Origin: Nakazawaea peltata
Taxonomy: Eukaryota; Ascomycota; Pichiomycetes; Alaninales; Pachysolenaceae
DNA: 64,000 nucleotides
Reading direction: 5' to 3'
Assembly: GCA_001599355.1 (NCBI GenBank)
Contig: BCGQ01000008.1
Coordinates: 434,001-498,000, forward strand
Positions 40,501 to 50,058 of this stretch are shown here, piece by piece (the first letter of the stretch is position 1; the number at the start of each line of letters is the position of its first letter). A program made the position numbers and the translations under genes. Below the pieces are notes generated by a model. The model saw nothing but the letters and a program-made list of their open reading frames with translations. It made no database searches and had not been told where the DNA came from.

Positions 40501-41117
40501 CTGTATTAGAGGATGACGATTATTATGATGAACCTCCTCCTCCACCATTTGGATTCGATGTCGGGTCTCCAATTCATTCGTCTATTCAGTTCGATGAGAC
40601 TGGTTCGAATGCTTATTCTCAGCTTCTGGACCAATATGGAATGACCCCATCTCAGGTGACTTATTTGAATTTACGGTCGGATTCTCTGCTTCCAACGAGA
40701 CATCTGAGTATCTCGTCGGCTGCTGGAGCTACTGGTGCTAGCGTGGGAGGTATTTCTACTATTGATGAGTTACTCAGAGCTGAACAGTCGGTAGAATCTG
40801 ATCGAAGAAGAAGTGTATCATCATCTGGACCTTCATCTCGTTATGCTTCCTCTCTGATTCCACTTCCTATCCCATCTACTCCTCAAGAGCCTCCACCAGA
40901 ATATACCAGATTTGAGACGAGTCTGCCGGTATCTGGCCAGTTGTCTAACCTGATACTGTCTAGTCCTGTAGTATCCAGCCCTGTTGCTTCTCAGCTCGGT
41001 TCAAGCCCAATTGATGCTCACGACTCTTCAATTAGAAGTAGAATCCAACTGCTGAAACTGGAAACTTCAAGACTTATGCTGGAGGTTGAGGATAATTTGA
41101 GTGAGTTTTCTTTCTGA
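37521..41117 (+). CDS. ECM21: Alpha-arrestin Ecm21/Csr2 (ART2/ART8-like)
   Basis: Arrestin-related trafficking adaptor that recruits the ubiquitin ligase Rsp5 to plasma-membrane transporters. 1198 aa from MPFNILP, resembling the MPFITSRP start of S. cerevisiae Ecm21; an ATG at 37329 would add 64 residues. The Ser-rich N-terminus is followed by a split arrestin fold (KHNDVSIFLSHNNNMVLLPY; KVFEAGCYVFLLPVLFPQTMSES, GSVSYDLSIKVQPV; MKRIRVNIIEKINYC; KHKLQICFRISKL). PY motifs PPSYE and PPPEY serve Rsp5. A GGT/CTG-GGT/GTT repeat (38487-38534) and seven CTG in a row (40428-40448) would be Gly-Ala and poly-Ala under this organism's code, not Gly-Leu and poly-Leu. Family sure, orthologue likely. Confidence 0.87.
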   Translation: MPFNILPTANQKPDTISSSPKTSRGRTASESSVSNNAKAVAGGTSADGYSASRSSRLGSFSSLNPRSGIKEMLQNSLASTITMTNSNGQDSTAPIAPKIVINETSGRARSSSLSLIKKKLSLSPAAQALNPSQNLPSTLLPGSSSVPRNSSSPTPSPYTPADAATDEGNYHFAFSHESLNSESMSRHRALSVGSLALSPSPSNISSTYPADMMSITSEPLPSHSNQPQLLNDSRLVHYLQQQGLAEPFKVSPSTKKSKTKHNDVSIFLSHNNNMVLLPYVSSKKMSRTAAEDEDEEDVEETPESSAPTDSTPTNTSPTTSPVGLGVGLGVGLGLGLGLVNHTFAVIINLSKTQTLNPQIKLRLSGKCKINWLRGIPDPQSPLKTLNHEEYRIAKDLVWTLSLDKPDCFIPEEGDVETEAATEAATEAAAGISRSKRSSSVISTDFSIDDLQFMGDSEQSSNQDKPTIVISETPSQTIREFEYLSPRQRAEMDSSFGENHQDYSLPPSNMAPGKVFEAGCYVFLLPVLFPQTMSESISSPLGSVSYDLSIKVQPVLMAELRPPQLLLFSTSPSHFHQPSQLSYSHSQSHKNKFLKNLKQVGTGIIDHVSTEQERILRAEKEEQSQEFNLQLPIVRQPPADSISTINKSVYVNKVWNDSLNYEIVFPKKFVTMSSIDDDLINVFDLKIKLMPLVKRIYMKRIRVNIIEKINYCSRDLKYEYDYGREFAMDRGQKERIIHLFEIKTKEKSHSKASQQQLLRTEVVRNCLDDNLLTSCYEDYKPTKRRQVQSTEEEHVVTNTVKITCPILFYVKNDSLVKTVKSSMNPDALSDDEYEDDVLSLTSVDSGHKAAGSAAAAATSPLSSFFNMLSKSPLGSTTSLNNTAQPAANKQSVHNSIIKEKYGLYPNVSGFGNITIKHKLQICFRISKLELAKNVKPGEDPEKLHHYEVIIDTPIVLTSPFSTDQTPPSYELLLLLLLFQHLRVDESQEPQFHIRPVLEDDDYYDEPPPPPFGFDVGSPIHSSIQFDETGSNAYSQLLDQYGMTPSQVTYLNLRSDSLLPTRHLSISSAAGATGASVGGISTIDELLRAEQSVESDRRRSVSSSGPSSRYASSLIPLPIPSTPQEPPPEYTRFETSLPVSGQLSNLILSSPVVSSPVASQLGSSPIDAHDSSIRSRIQLLKLETSRLMLEVEDNLSEFSF
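38487..38534 (+). repeat. GGT-CTG/GTT codon repeat in ECM21
   Basis: Sixteen codons alternating Gly with CTG or GTT, including six CTG. The expected product is a Gly-Ala/Val repeat under CUG-Ala. Confidence 0.85.
40428..40448 (+). repeat. (CTG)7 trinucleotide tract in ECM21
   Basis: Seven consecutive CTG codons directly after the PPSYE motif. Predicted as Ala7 here; a standard-code annotation would show Leu7. Confidence 0.95.
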
Positions 41118-41422
41118 TTACATACAATGCTATAATACGATATACATACGATATTTATTGCTCTATTAATCTAGCCAATATCATTGAGTATCCCCTTCTT
41201 GAGGGGTTAATGTCAAAGTTTCGTGCAGACACAATTACCCAATTGGGTTAATTAATTACATACAAAATTGAGTTGGTCGTGCACACCTAATATGTCCTAA
41301 TTAGTATGCTTACGTAATCGTCGGCTCAATCAACAGTAGACTGACGAGGTGAAGACTGATGTGGTTAGACTAATGAGGAGAATACAAGCAGATCACTTAG
41401 GATAATCATAAACATTCTCACC
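41118..41422. other. Convergent 3' spacer ECM21/PRP21
   Basis: 305 bp, no gene. It contains CAATTACCCAATTGGGTTAATTAATTA, an imperfect palindrome, at about 41232-41258. GTCGTGCA is at 41276-41283, TTCGTGCA (one off) at about 41220, and GCTTACGTAA near 41309. Confidence 0.45.
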
Positions 41423-42865
41423 TTAGTTAGGTCCAATCCGATTCTCCGCCTCAAATTGTCTTCTCTTCTGTTCCTCCCGATCCTTCTCACTAACATTCTT
41501 CTTCAGCTGTTCTACCATAAATTTGGCACTACTTTGATATCCATCCCATTGTACCTTATTCTTTTTCTTCTTCTCATCATCATCTTCTTGATCTTCCCTA
41601 CCTCTTTTACCTTTCAATACTCCACGAATATTCTCAAGAACATCATCTGTCGAAAGAGGTACATTTGTATTGCTAACCTTCAGTTCATAACGTCTCTTTT
41701 CTTCCAGGTACCTTGGATCTCTGAAAGCGATATCGATATGCTGTTTGAGTTTGGATTCAGGGATCATCTGGTTCGAAAATGGACTTCTAACTAACCTTTC
41801 AGTATTAGTTTTAGTGGTAGTTTCATTCTTCTTGCTAATAGATCTAATTTTCATACCTTTTGGAACAGGTCTCAGAGATCTAGCAGATGATTGAGGAACA
41901 GGGTCAGGTGTGGAATTAGAGTCTTCATCTTCATATCCAGGAATCTCTTCTTCGTATCCAGGCGTCTCATCCTCATACCCAGGCACCTCATCTCCCTTCT
42001 CATGTTGAGTCTTTTCTATAATTTCATCCGGAGCAGCTTCTTCAATGCTGAAAGAGCTCAGTTTCTTCTGGGCAATCGACCTATATTGTAATTCTGCAAG
42101 CGATAATGGTAATGGCAACTCCGACACCTTGTCCTGGTCATCAATTTCAATCGTCTCCACTACCGTAAAGTCCATCCAATCGATCATAGCATACTCTAAT
42201 TTCTTCTCCAGTTCTAACTTCCGTTGATCCCTCGCTTGTTGCTCTACACTGAAGTCATATTCCAGCCGCAGATACAGAGACCCAAGAATATCCTTAGGAT
42301 TCGAGAGATCTTCTTTAAGCTTATCTGTTTCACTTATTATCTTCCTGTATTGCCCAACATAATGCTTGAAAAATGGATGCAATGAATGAGACTCATTTAA
42401 AAAGTCTAAAGTATACTCCTCTTGAGGGAGCAGTTTGAGTTTTTCTATATATTCGGTATCGTTCTCGTCCTTAGTGTTCTGAGCAACCATTGACAGCGTC
42501 ATCTTGATGATATCATAGTCAAAAGCCGACATTGGCACTATATCTGAGTAATGAAATTGGAGTTCACGAGGTTTAGGAATAGATTTTGGGGCATCAGATG
42601 CGACTGCGCTATCAACTTGAGGGCCTATCTTCACACTGGACTCATTCTCCAACTTCTCTCCTCCTTTCAACTTCTCCAAAACATACACATAGTATCCATG
42701 ATAGGCATCATTCTCAAATAAGAACAGGAACTGACTGTTTTGAGCTTGACGCTCTTTCATTCGCCTCTCAAATGAGACTCCATTTCGAGCTATATACCCT
42801 GCCGTCTTGTCTATGACTTCACGGACCTCTCCAGGAGGTACTATTACGTCATCTGGGACCTCCAT
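41423..42865 (-). CDS. PRP21: SF3a subunit Prp21 (SF3A1)
   Basis: SF3a component of the U2 snRNP, needed for prespliceosome formation. The 480-aa protein opens with SURP1 (GYIARNGVSFERRMKERQ... FLFENDAYHGYYVY, about residues 25-65). SURP2 follows (about 150-190, DFLNESHSLHPFFKHYVGQYRKII), then the SF3A1 core with DILGSLYLRLEYD and YAMIDWMDFTVVETIE. An acidic PGYE(D/E)E triplet repeat (about 295-320) precedes the C-terminal homology region with RSPFSNQMIPESKLKQHIDIAFRDPRY. It lacks a ubiquitin-like tail, as in yeasts, and is longer than S. cerevisiae Prp21. Divergent from the next gene, with two GTCGTGYA-type sites between them. Confidence 0.95.
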   Translation of the reverse strand: MEVPDDVIVPPGEVREVIDKTAGYIARNGVSFERRMKERQAQNSQFLFLFENDAYHGYYVYVLEKLKGGEKLENESSVKIGPQVDSAVASDAPKSIPKPRELQFHYSDIVPMSAFDYDIIKMTLSMVAQNTKDENDTEYIEKLKLLPQEEYTLDFLNESHSLHPFFKHYVGQYRKIISETDKLKEDLSNPKDILGSLYLRLEYDFSVEQQARDQRKLELEKKLEYAMIDWMDFTVVETIEIDDQDKVSELPLPLSLAELQYRSIAQKKLSSFSIEEAAPDEIIEKTQHEKGDEVPGYEDETPGYEEEIPGYEDEDSNSTPDPVPQSSARSLRPVPKGMKIRSISKKNETTTKTNTERLVRSPFSNQMIPESKLKQHIDIAFRDPRYLEEKRRYELKVSNTNVPLSTDDVLENIRGVLKGKRGREDQEDDDEKKKKNKVQWDGYQSSAKFMVEQLKKNVSEKDREEQKRRQFEAENRIGPN

Positions 42866-43129
42866 ACCGTTTAATGGTTCACTTATTTGAAGCAGGTGAA
42901 GATTTGGCGTTGTGATATAAAATAGAGATGATTTGAGTCGTGTAAAAAACTCAAAAAGGAATTAAAGTCGTGCGTTGATATCTAAGTTCCTAATACAGTA
43001 ACTGAAGGGTCGACCCCACAAAAAATTGTAATTGGCTCATACCCCCGTTATAACCGGACAGAAATCCGGACATCCCCAACAAACAAAGTTATCTATTTAA
43101 TCGATTGGCAAGTGGTGGAGAGTTCAGGG

Positions 43130-44839
43130 ATGAAAGTGCTATATTCATCGTCTGCTGATCAGACATGTTACGAATGTGACGTGGAAATGCGTCCAGGAGA
43201 TATTTCTGGATGTCGTTTCCGTCGTGGGACCCCCGTCTTACAAGGTGATTCCTACGTACAAAAGATGCTTACATATAAGAGTGGTAATGGGGAGATGTTG
43301 GTATGGTGCTTTAGAAAATCGGGAGTTTTAGAGTTATTTAAAGAAGGCAATGCCGATATGAAGGAAGATGTGTCAAATTCAGACTCAATTTCTACTGGAA
43401 ATCCCCCAGTATCCCCTTCCAATGACACCCCTAACGCGTTATCTCCGGCTCAATACATCAAACTTTATCAACTCAATGGATGTAAGAATGATGTCAAGGA
43501 TTTTTGTATTCTGTTGGAACATTATCGTGGTATCGTGTACTGTTGTACCAATAAAGGCAAATTGACCGTCATTGATACCAATAATTATCAATTAGTGGGT
43601 TCGGATCAACCGGAGCTATGTATCGAATTACCCTACCATACTATGCAACTTTCTGAACCGTTATCATGTTTTGCTATTTGTCCATTTGATCAATGGTTGG
43701 TGGCTACAGGAGGCTACGGACGTCACTTACAAATCTATAAACTCACTACGCCTTTCAATAGTGGCATGATGACCAATAATGAACTCTTCAAGATCTTGAA
43801 TTATTCTCTGGTTCACAAGATTTTACCTATTTGGACCCTGAAAACCAACAGGAAACCCAAACGTGAATTAGAAGAATTCCCTTGGGTCACTGATATCGTG
43901 TTTTTGGACTCACAACGAGCAGAATCTCAGCAATATAACCGGGCCGCGCAAAGCCCGGTCTCGTCCCTTAGAAATCTCAGTCAGATGTTCCCTGACACCT
44001 CGTCTCCATCAGGAGAAGCAAGTCCTGATACGAGTAACATCACTGAAATCGATAATTCCATGACAGCAGTTGACGATGAAGTTGGAATCCAAGTATGTTG
44101 TGTCACTCAATTCGGTAAAATCAACTTCTATAATACTCTGGTGTCCCAATATTCGGTCTCTGAGATCACCATCTCCAACCATCGGATCCTGAAGTTGGAG
44201 AAACTTCAAACCGGAGATCTTTGTTTCATCGATACTTTTGGTTGTGTGGGGATAATCAGAGACGAGTCCATTCTTTACCATTATCGACTCCCCAATTTTG
44301 GCTCACTCAGTGGGGTCGATTTGTTAGAGATTGGATCTTTTTCCCTTGCAGGTCGTGCTAGACCAAGAACTGGCAGAACGAACTTTAACGATGCTAACGA
44401 TAACGATAATGATAACGATAACAAGATGCAATATTTCTCTAATGATTACTCTGATAATGACTCTGATGAAGATTTGTTGAAATTAGCCCTGAAACGACAA
44501 AGCCATGTGGTGCAGTACAAAATCAAACCTACCCGTTTAAATGATCTCTATATAATTTATACTACTATAATAGGTGAGTTGAAGATGGTGAAACTTCGGC
44601 AAAGAGATAACGATGTTGAGTCGATATGTTCGCTCAAGTTATCTGCTGCCGGTAATAAGATCTTCGGTGTGCCCTGTTTGAAATGCGTCATGACTCCATC
44701 TACAGACTTGGTGAAGAACCACCTTCAAAGTCGGTTTGAAAAGAGGGTCGAACTCAAGGGGAAGCATCTCAACACCAAGAAACCATCCTTCAAAACGTCG
44801 AAACCCAAGACAAGGCACCGGATGACTAGCTTCATCTAA
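43130..44839 (+). CDS. NSA1: Probable 60S biogenesis WD-repeat factor Nsa1
   Basis: 569-aa protein with a beta-propeller-like pattern and a basic C-terminal tail (RFEKRVELKGKHLNTKKPSFKTSKPKTRHR). The start MKVLYSSSADQTC resembles Nsa1 MRLLVSCVDSG. The middle has CFAICPFDQWLVATGGYGRHLQIYKL, a WD-like blade, then PIWTLKTN...PWVTDIVFLD and VCCVTQFGKINFYNTL. These match in order the VWP and AITR-x5-Y strings of Nsa1, a nucleolar pre-60S factor. An acidic Asn/Asp repeat (about 44385-44420) is codon-repetitive. I chose ATG 43130; upstream codons in frame are GTG only. Orthology rests on order and weak similarity, so it is tentative; a WD-repeat ribosome-biogenesis role is likely. Confidence 0.68.
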   Translation: MKVLYSSSADQTCYECDVEMRPGDISGCRFRRGTPVLQGDSYVQKMLTYKSGNGEMLVWCFRKSGVLELFKEGNADMKEDVSNSDSISTGNPPVSPSNDTPNALSPAQYIKLYQLNGCKNDVKDFCILLEHYRGIVYCCTNKGKLTVIDTNNYQLVGSDQPELCIELPYHTMQLSEPLSCFAICPFDQWLVATGGYGRHLQIYKLTTPFNSGMMTNNELFKILNYSLVHKILPIWTLKTNRKPKRELEEFPWVTDIVFLDSQRAESQQYNRAAQSPVSSLRNLSQMFPDTSSPSGEASPDTSNITEIDNSMTAVDDEVGIQVCCVTQFGKINFYNTLVSQYSVSEITISNHRILKLEKLQTGDLCFIDTFGCVGIIRDESILYHYRLPNFGSLSGVDLLEIGSFSLAGRARPRTGRTNFNDANDNDNDNDNKMQYFSNDYSDNDSDEDLLKLALKRQSHVVQYKIKPTRLNDLYIIYTTIIGELKMVKLRQRDNDVESICSLKLSAAGNKIFGVPCLKCVMTPSTDLVKNHLQSRFEKRVELKGKHLNTKKPSFKTSKPKTRHRMTSFI

Positions 44840-44960
44840 ATAAAAAACTACAACTACCAAATAGTACACTAATATATATATAGTATTATATTGTTTTGAT
44901 TTTATAGAACTCTTAAACAAAGTGAAAGCTCTTGCTTGGTGAGGGGGGATGGGAAGAAAA

Positions 44961-46103
44961 TTAAGCCTTCAAAGAAGAAGCTCTTCTAGCCTTCTTGGCC
45001 TCCTTTCTTTCGTGCAATCTAGCAGCCAATAATTGTTGGTATTCGGCAGCCTGTTCTCTTTGGGCTTGGGCATTTCTGACCTTCAAGGACTTCAAGTGAC
45101 GCTTTCTTTGCAAGACTTGTGGGGTGACCAATCTTTGGATCTTTGGAGCCTTGGTGTACTTCTTCTCACCCTTGACAACCTCACGTCTGATAACGTATTG
45201 TCTAACGTCATCCTCCTTGGTCAAACCGAAGAACTTTCTGATGTGGTTAGCTCTCTTTGGACCCAATCTCTTTGGAACTTGAGTGTCGGTGACACCCTCG
45301 ATCTCTTGTTCACCGGTCTTGGTGATAACCAAGGACAAGACAGCAAGATCTGGACCAACGATACAACCTCTGACGGACTTTCTCTTACGTTCACCAGTTC
45401 TTCTTGGTCTGTAACAAGAGTGACCCTTGGCCAACAACAATCTAACTCTGGTTGGGTGCAAGACACCTTGCTTCATTGGGAAACCTTGCTTGTCGTTACC
45501 ACCGGTAATCTTGAAGGTGTAACCCTTGAACTCGTCAGAGACCAAGTCACCCTCAACTTCTTGGCCCATTCTCTTCTCGTAGAATGGACGCAACTTGTGT
45601 TCGTCATCGATTTCGACGGTCTTTTGGGTACCGTTAGCTGGGTAAGCAATGTTCAACTGTAAAATAGTTAGTAAAAATTTTCTTAGACAAATCGTTAAAG
45701 CAGATTGAGGGATGTGTATGATGAGTGACTGGGATTTCTCTGAAGGTGGTCAAAGACGAGGAATATAATCATCTCAAGTCAAGATTGATCCAACTTTGTC
45801 CATACATTCCAGAAACTCCGAATATATTCATCTAAACTGATGGCTGTTATCCAGAGTCTCCAATCAAGTACGACAGATGAACCATATACTTCTTGACCAT
45901 ATTGCTTTGATCTCGTCACTCTATTACTGGATTTCATTTGCTTGTCTTTTGTATGTTTATTTCCCTATGATTGAACTATAATCGCCAATTTGAATTAAGC
46001 GCCGATGAAACCATCCCCAGTGTCACGACCTCACCTTCAGAGGACCGGATCTTCCATCATCGCCATCATTCTGCTTGTCTTATGTGCTGATACATACCTT
46101 CAT
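44961..46103 (-). CDS. RPS6: 40S ribosomal protein S6 (eS6), two exons
   Basis: Small-subunit ribosomal protein eS6, the S6-kinase/TOR target. Exon 1 is just ATGAAG (complement 46098-46103); exon 2 is complement 44961-45656. The product is 233 aa beginning [20 protein letters not shown]. It matches S. cerevisiae Rps6 through [77 protein letters not shown] and [13 protein letters not shown]. The tail ends RRASSLKA, which retains the phosphorylated serines. A six-nt first exon at this place is shared with S. cerevisiae RPS6A/B. Codon use is strongly biased; I saw no CTG in the coding strand. Confidence 0.97.
45657..46097 (-). other. Intron of RPS6 (441 nt)
   Basis: Donor GTATGT (complement of 46092-46097), branch TACTAAC (complement of 45667-45673), acceptor CAG (complement of 45657-45659). 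The longest intron of the window, as usual for yeast ribosomal protein genes. Confidence 0.93.
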
Positions 46104-46804
46104 TGTCGTATATTATATATCTACTCAACGATTCGAGGTAATACTTCTATAATATCAACTATATTTAAAATGAAAACTCTTCAAATATTTTCAAAGGGAG
46201 AAAAGAAAAAATTTCTCAGTTGAAAAAAGAGAATTTTGAAAAAAAATTTTTCTTTACTGGGAGGGGGAATTTGGGGGCTCGCTGGGGAGGGAAAAAGGGT
46301 GATAAGTGCGTGGTGGGGACGTGCACGACCTTTTGGAGGGTCTGGCGGAGAGGGAGGAGGAGTGGGTGGAGAGTCATTGGAGAGGCAGAGGAGGGTATTG
46401 GAGGGTTTGGAAGGGTTATGGAGTGGTATGGAAGAGAATTGGGTGGTTTTGGAGCTACAAATATATATAGAACTTATCTTTACTATCCCTTTGTATCTAT
46501 CACCCCCTCTTGTTATCTGTGTGATTAGTTACTACTAGCTAAATACTATTTTTCGTAAGAGTGATCTGGAGTTAGAAAGCCCTTAATTTGTGCTTATTCT
46601 TTGCGCAGCTAAACAACAGAAAAGTGACTATGCAAAAAAATATTTAGGGTTACATACTAGTGCCCTGAAGAAAGTCACGTGCGCAAAATACCAATTTTCT
46701 TGGTGTAATGATGCACCAGATGAGATGCATCAATAAGATGCAGGTTATACATTATCTACGTCAATTGAATCATAGCTATGCATATTTTAAAGGTATATAT
46801 ATGA
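46104..46804. other. RPS6 promoter / MADS gene 3' region
   Basis: About 700 bp. A run of A/T-rich AAAATTTTTC-like strings (46190-46255) and a G-rich stretch (46258-46460) lie upstream of RPS6. TGCACGAC at 46322-46329 is a copy of the recurrent word. AGTCACGTG (about 46673) is an E-box. Frames of about 100 codons in the G-rich part look like composition artefacts. Confidence 0.45.
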
Positions 46805-48700
46805 TCATCTCCTTCTCAGATGTGGAGCTCCTGATGATCCCGTGCTATTATTTGCCGCAGCACCACCATTAATACTATTAAAAACATTACCCATCATCTG
46901 CGATGGACTAGGGAGCATAATATTGGAGTTAGAGTCACGGATGATCGCACTTAGAGTTCCTCCACCAGTATTTGAACCTCCTGTCTGACCTGTAGATGCA
47001 TTAATTCCAAGCCCCGAAGGCCCAGGATTGTCCCCACTTGTATTACCATTTTGTACCATCCCATGACGATTCAGTACCGTTGGAGTTTGAGTGGATCCGA
47101 ACGGAATATTCCATTCATTCGAATAAAAGTTCGAAGGGGACAGGAACAACAAGTCATTATTCAAGTATTTAGAAGGTAACAGTGAAAGAGGAGTCTCTCC
47201 ATTGAATGCCACCTGCTGCTGCATATATTTTCCAACAGACGGATTGCTGGTATTTCCTTGAGAATTTTGATTCAGACCGGAGTTGAATGGGGAAGGGAAT
47301 ATTGTATGTGATCCCGAAGGGGACGGTTGAGGTTGTGGAAGGATGAATAATCCATTGGGCAGTGTCAGTGAAATCGGGGTCGATTTTGGCGAATTTGAGC
47401 CACCACTTTGAGGCAGTGGAGGTAAGGATTGTCCACCTAAACTGGTATTGATTCCAGGCAAGATCCTCTTGTTGCCTGGCCCATTCTTGAAAGAGCCGAA
47501 TTTTGAGACATTTCCAGCATTTGTGTTGTTGTTTCCGGCATTTTGGTCACTATTATTGTCCTGATCTCCATCATTCTTCGATGAGTCAATAGCAGATAAT
47601 GTCATCGCACTGTCCTTCAGTTGTAAACCCATTCCTGGGTGTAAGAGACCATCACCGCCCAGCTTTCCATGGTCGTCTTGATTAGTGGAGTTGTTATTAT
47701 TATTAGGATCATTGTTGGAGGTGGAATCATTGTTGGTATTAGGCTCTTCACTGGTAGCTGAAGGAATTTGAACTCGAAGAACTGGTCTATGAGATGAACT
47801 TCTGGTGGCAGGAGCTGGTCCTGGGCCAGCACCGGTTCCCGCATGCCCACTATTACTACTTGTCGATGAATACAGTGGACTGGCAGCGTATGGGGTCCCC
47901 AGCTGATGAGGTGGCTGCTGCATATGCGTGGATCCGGGTCTATATGTCTGATAAGCATAATATTGTTGAGGCAGTTGCTGAGGTTGTGGGTTCTGTGGAT
48001 GTTGTTGTGGATAAAAGTATTTAGTCGATGGTGAGAATGTCGATACTGGAGGTAATGGGCTCCCCTGTTGTTGTTGCATCATGGCCCTCTGGTGTTGGAA
48101 ACTGGATTGAACCATTGACTGATGGTCTTTTTTGGATCCCGGACCTGATTTGCGCTTTTTACCGGGTTTTGAAGGAGTGTCTTGGTCAGGGTGTTCTCTT
48201 TTCAGTTTTCTTCTTGGATCTTCGTCTTCGTCTTCTTCTTCTTCGTCATCATCATCTACTTCTTCTTCATCGTCTTCAGCATCGTCTTCATCATCATCTT
48301 CATCGTCCTCTTCTTGCTTGATCATACGTCTAGTAAGGCTGATCCTGGGACCCGAATCGCCCCCGACCCGAGATCCCCGCAGAACAGCCCCATTTCCTTT
48401 ACGTTTCCGTGGATTCTCAGCAATACGCGATTCCTTGGCATAGTCTCCATAATCAGATGGTTGTTTGATCTCTTGAATCTTGGGCAGTTCATTGTATTTT
48501 TGCATCAACTCCCCGGTGTCAACAGAACTATACTCATAGACCTTATGGTTGTGACCTACAATGATCACCAGAACATCCACTTGACACAATATACTCAACT
48601 CATGTGCCTTTTTAAAGAGTCCCGCCTTTCTCTTAACAAACGTCACGGTTCTGTTTCTTTCGTCGGTGATCGGCTCGATCTCGATCTTTCTTCTTCCCAT
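46805..48700 (-). CDS. RLM1: MADS-box transcription factor, Rlm1/Smp1 (MEF2-type)
   Basis: 631-aa transcription factor. The MADS domain (residues 1-58) starts [43 protein letters not shown], with the MEF2-type VYEYSSVDT following. It fits Rlm1/Smp1, which act below the cell-wall-integrity MAP kinase. An acidic run of Asp/Glu (about 130-165) and a Gln/Pro/Asn/Ser-rich activation region follow. The short [12 protein letters not shown]-type and Ser/Pro segments could be MAPK docking or target sites (inference). CTG at 48569-48571 in CQVDV-x-VII aligns with Ala of Rlm1 (CQVDIAVII). I cannot separate Rlm1 from Smp1; one ancestral gene is usual outside Saccharomycetaceae. Confidence 0.88.
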   Translation of the reverse strand: MGRRKIEIEPITDERNRTVTFVKRKAGLFKKAHELSILCQVDVLVIIVGHNHKVYEYSSVDTGELMQKYNELPKIQEIKQPSDYGDYAKESRIAENPRKRKGNGAVLRGSRVGGDSGPRISLTRRMIKQEEDDEDDDEDDAEDDEEEVDDDDEEEEDEDEDPRRKLKREHPDQDTPSKPGKKRKSGPGSKKDHQSMVQSSFQHQRAMMQQQQGSPLPPVSTFSPSTKYFYPQQHPQNPQPQQLPQQYYAYQTYRPGSTHMQQPPHQLGTPYAASPLYSSTSSNSGHAGTGAGPGPAPATRSSSHRPVLRVQIPSATSEEPNTNNDSTSNNDPNNNNNSTNQDDHGKLGGDGLLHPGMGLQLKDSAMTLSAIDSSKNDGDQDNNSDQNAGNNNTNAGNVSKFGSFKNGPGNKRILPGINTSLGGQSLPPLPQSGGSNSPKSTPISLTLPNGLFILPQPQPSPSGSHTIFPSPFNSGLNQNSQGNTSNPSVGKYMQQQVAFNGETPLSLLPSKYLNNDLLFLSPSNFYSNEWNIPFGSTQTPTVLNRHGMVQNGNTSGDNPGPSGLGINASTGQTGGSNTGGGTLSAIIRDSNSNIMLPSPSQMMGNVFNSINGGAAANNSTGSSGAPHLRRR

Positions 48701-49116
48701 GTTTTTCTACTCTACTAAGTACTTCAAATAAACCTTTACTTGACTCTGTCTATATATCACTAATGTTTACAAATTCTTTCCTTCAGTAATTTCGTTTAGA
48801 ATGAGCTGTTGCTAAAAATAAACATTTTCCCTCGCAGTCTAAGGGGAGAATGGTGGAGGTGCGCGGGAGATGGGGCAGGGAGATGGGCGGGCACCCTTAA
48901 GAGGAGGGAAGATGAGACGGCTCAGAGTCCAAGGTATGGGGGAATTGGTGGGATATGCAAGATCGAGGGTCTGATATGCTGCTCCTCCCCTTTTCAAAAC
49001 AATAGATGTTCCTTCTCTCTTACAGACAAAAGTCATCAAACTTCCTTCGTTGCAGCTCTTCTGTTTACTTTCCCTACATACGTCATACCTTAAATTGATT
49101 ACATATACTTCTATTT
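48701..49116. other. Spacer between MADS gene start and AhpD-like gene end
   Basis: 416 bp upstream of the MADS gene. Short overlapping frames exist on both strands, but none looks coding. A G/A-rich block is at 48838-48960. No other signal found. Confidence 0.4.
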
Positions 49117-49914
49117 TTATAACCGATAAGGGGTAGATGAAAGAGAAATCCCGCACCAATCTGAGATTTGAAGCAGCAAATCACGGGCATCATTCGTGGT
49201 TTCTTTTGTGTTCCCCATATTAAGAGCTCCTTTCATATGTCCTTTCAATTGAGGATTTACATCGTAAGGGACTAACAGCCCCACTATCAGGAGACTCGAT
49301 TCCAGCGAACTGAGGATTTCATCATATACAAGTAATTCACCGTAGCAATTCTTCAAAATAAACGTCTGAAGGTCCGGATACAGCGTGTCAAGATTCGTTA
49401 GCACTCGCTGGGTAACTTTGCCGTATACTTTGGCAAAATAATCGGATCCTGCAGCCAATGTTGTCTGTTCAGAGTGTTTTTGAGGCAATGATCCCCGCTC
49501 TTGAATCGTTTTATGTAGATATGCATATCGCCGAGAAGTTATTCCCCCCTCATCAGGAATTTTCTCCGAGCTATTCGCGTCATCATCCATTCTCAGCAAC
49601 AGTGAAAGCGAATTGATCAGTCTGGGCACTCCTGTTATCACCATCAGCTTTAAAATCAGTTCTTGTAATTGCAGTCTTAACCTAAGTGCTGCCATCTCAT
49701 GGTTATTAGTGTTTATTTGAATGTTTGACCCTCCGAATGACTCCTCTTTCACTGCTCCTTCTCCCATCTGCTGTGATAACAGCGCTCTATAAACATTAGG
49801 GATCTCCTCCGCCATATTGCATGCAGTAAGCAGCGAACATGCAACAATAGGCCAACTCTTCTTCAAGTGGCTGTACTTCGAGCTCATCGCAGCTATCCTT
49901 GCAGGCCCTAACAT
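49117..49914 (-). CDS. AhpD/carboxymuconolactone-decarboxylase-like protein
   Basis: 265-aa protein resembling fungal proteins with an AhpD/CMD-like helical fold. The recognisable part is C-terminal: YFAKVYGKVTQRVLTNLDTLYPDLQTFILKNCYGELLVYDEILSSLESSLLIVG, then VPYDVNPQLKGHMKGALNMGNTKET. CTG in IVG-x-LVPYD, read as Ala, gives the GALVP-like turn of relatives. No CxxC pair typical of active AhpD is visible, so peroxidase activity is doubtful. The first ATG is at 49912-49914 (MLGPARIAA); a second at residue 10 is equally possible, and an upstream extension needs TTG. Function unknown; it may be peroxisomal or mitochondrial in other fungi. Confidence 0.65.
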   Translation of the reverse strand: MLGPARIAAMSSKYSHLKKSWPIVACSLLTACNMAEEIPNVYRALLSQQMGEGAVKEESFGGSNIQINTNNHEMAALRLRLQLQELILKLMVITGVPRLINSLSLLLRMDDDANSSEKIPDEGGITSRRYAYLHKTIQERGSLPQKHSEQTTLAAGSDYFAKVYGKVTQRVLTNLDTLYPDLQTFILKNCYGELLVYDEILSSLESSLLIVGLLVPYDVNPQLKGHMKGALNMGNTKETTNDARDLLLQISDWCGISLSSTPYRL

Positions 49915-50058
49915 AGTTCCTTGCTGCCTTGTCTGACCCTCTTCTCCTCCTGTTTCTAATCTCCTTTTCAATCAGCCTATTTTTGCTGTGATTTAATCAA
50001 TTTTATAAACGACTATACGACGTAAAGGGGTAATTAAAAGATGAGATATGCAATTAGT

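Noticed and set aside
45033-45662. 209-codon open frame antisense to RPS6, and a 224-codon frame antisense to HXK (7523-8197)
   Set aside because: Both mirror strongly codon-biased genes; the antisense of such genes is often open by chance. No family features.
46220-46538. Two overlapping Gly/Trp/Arg-rich frames of about 100 codons
   Set aside because: Product of G-rich DNA in the RPS6 promoter region; implausible composition.
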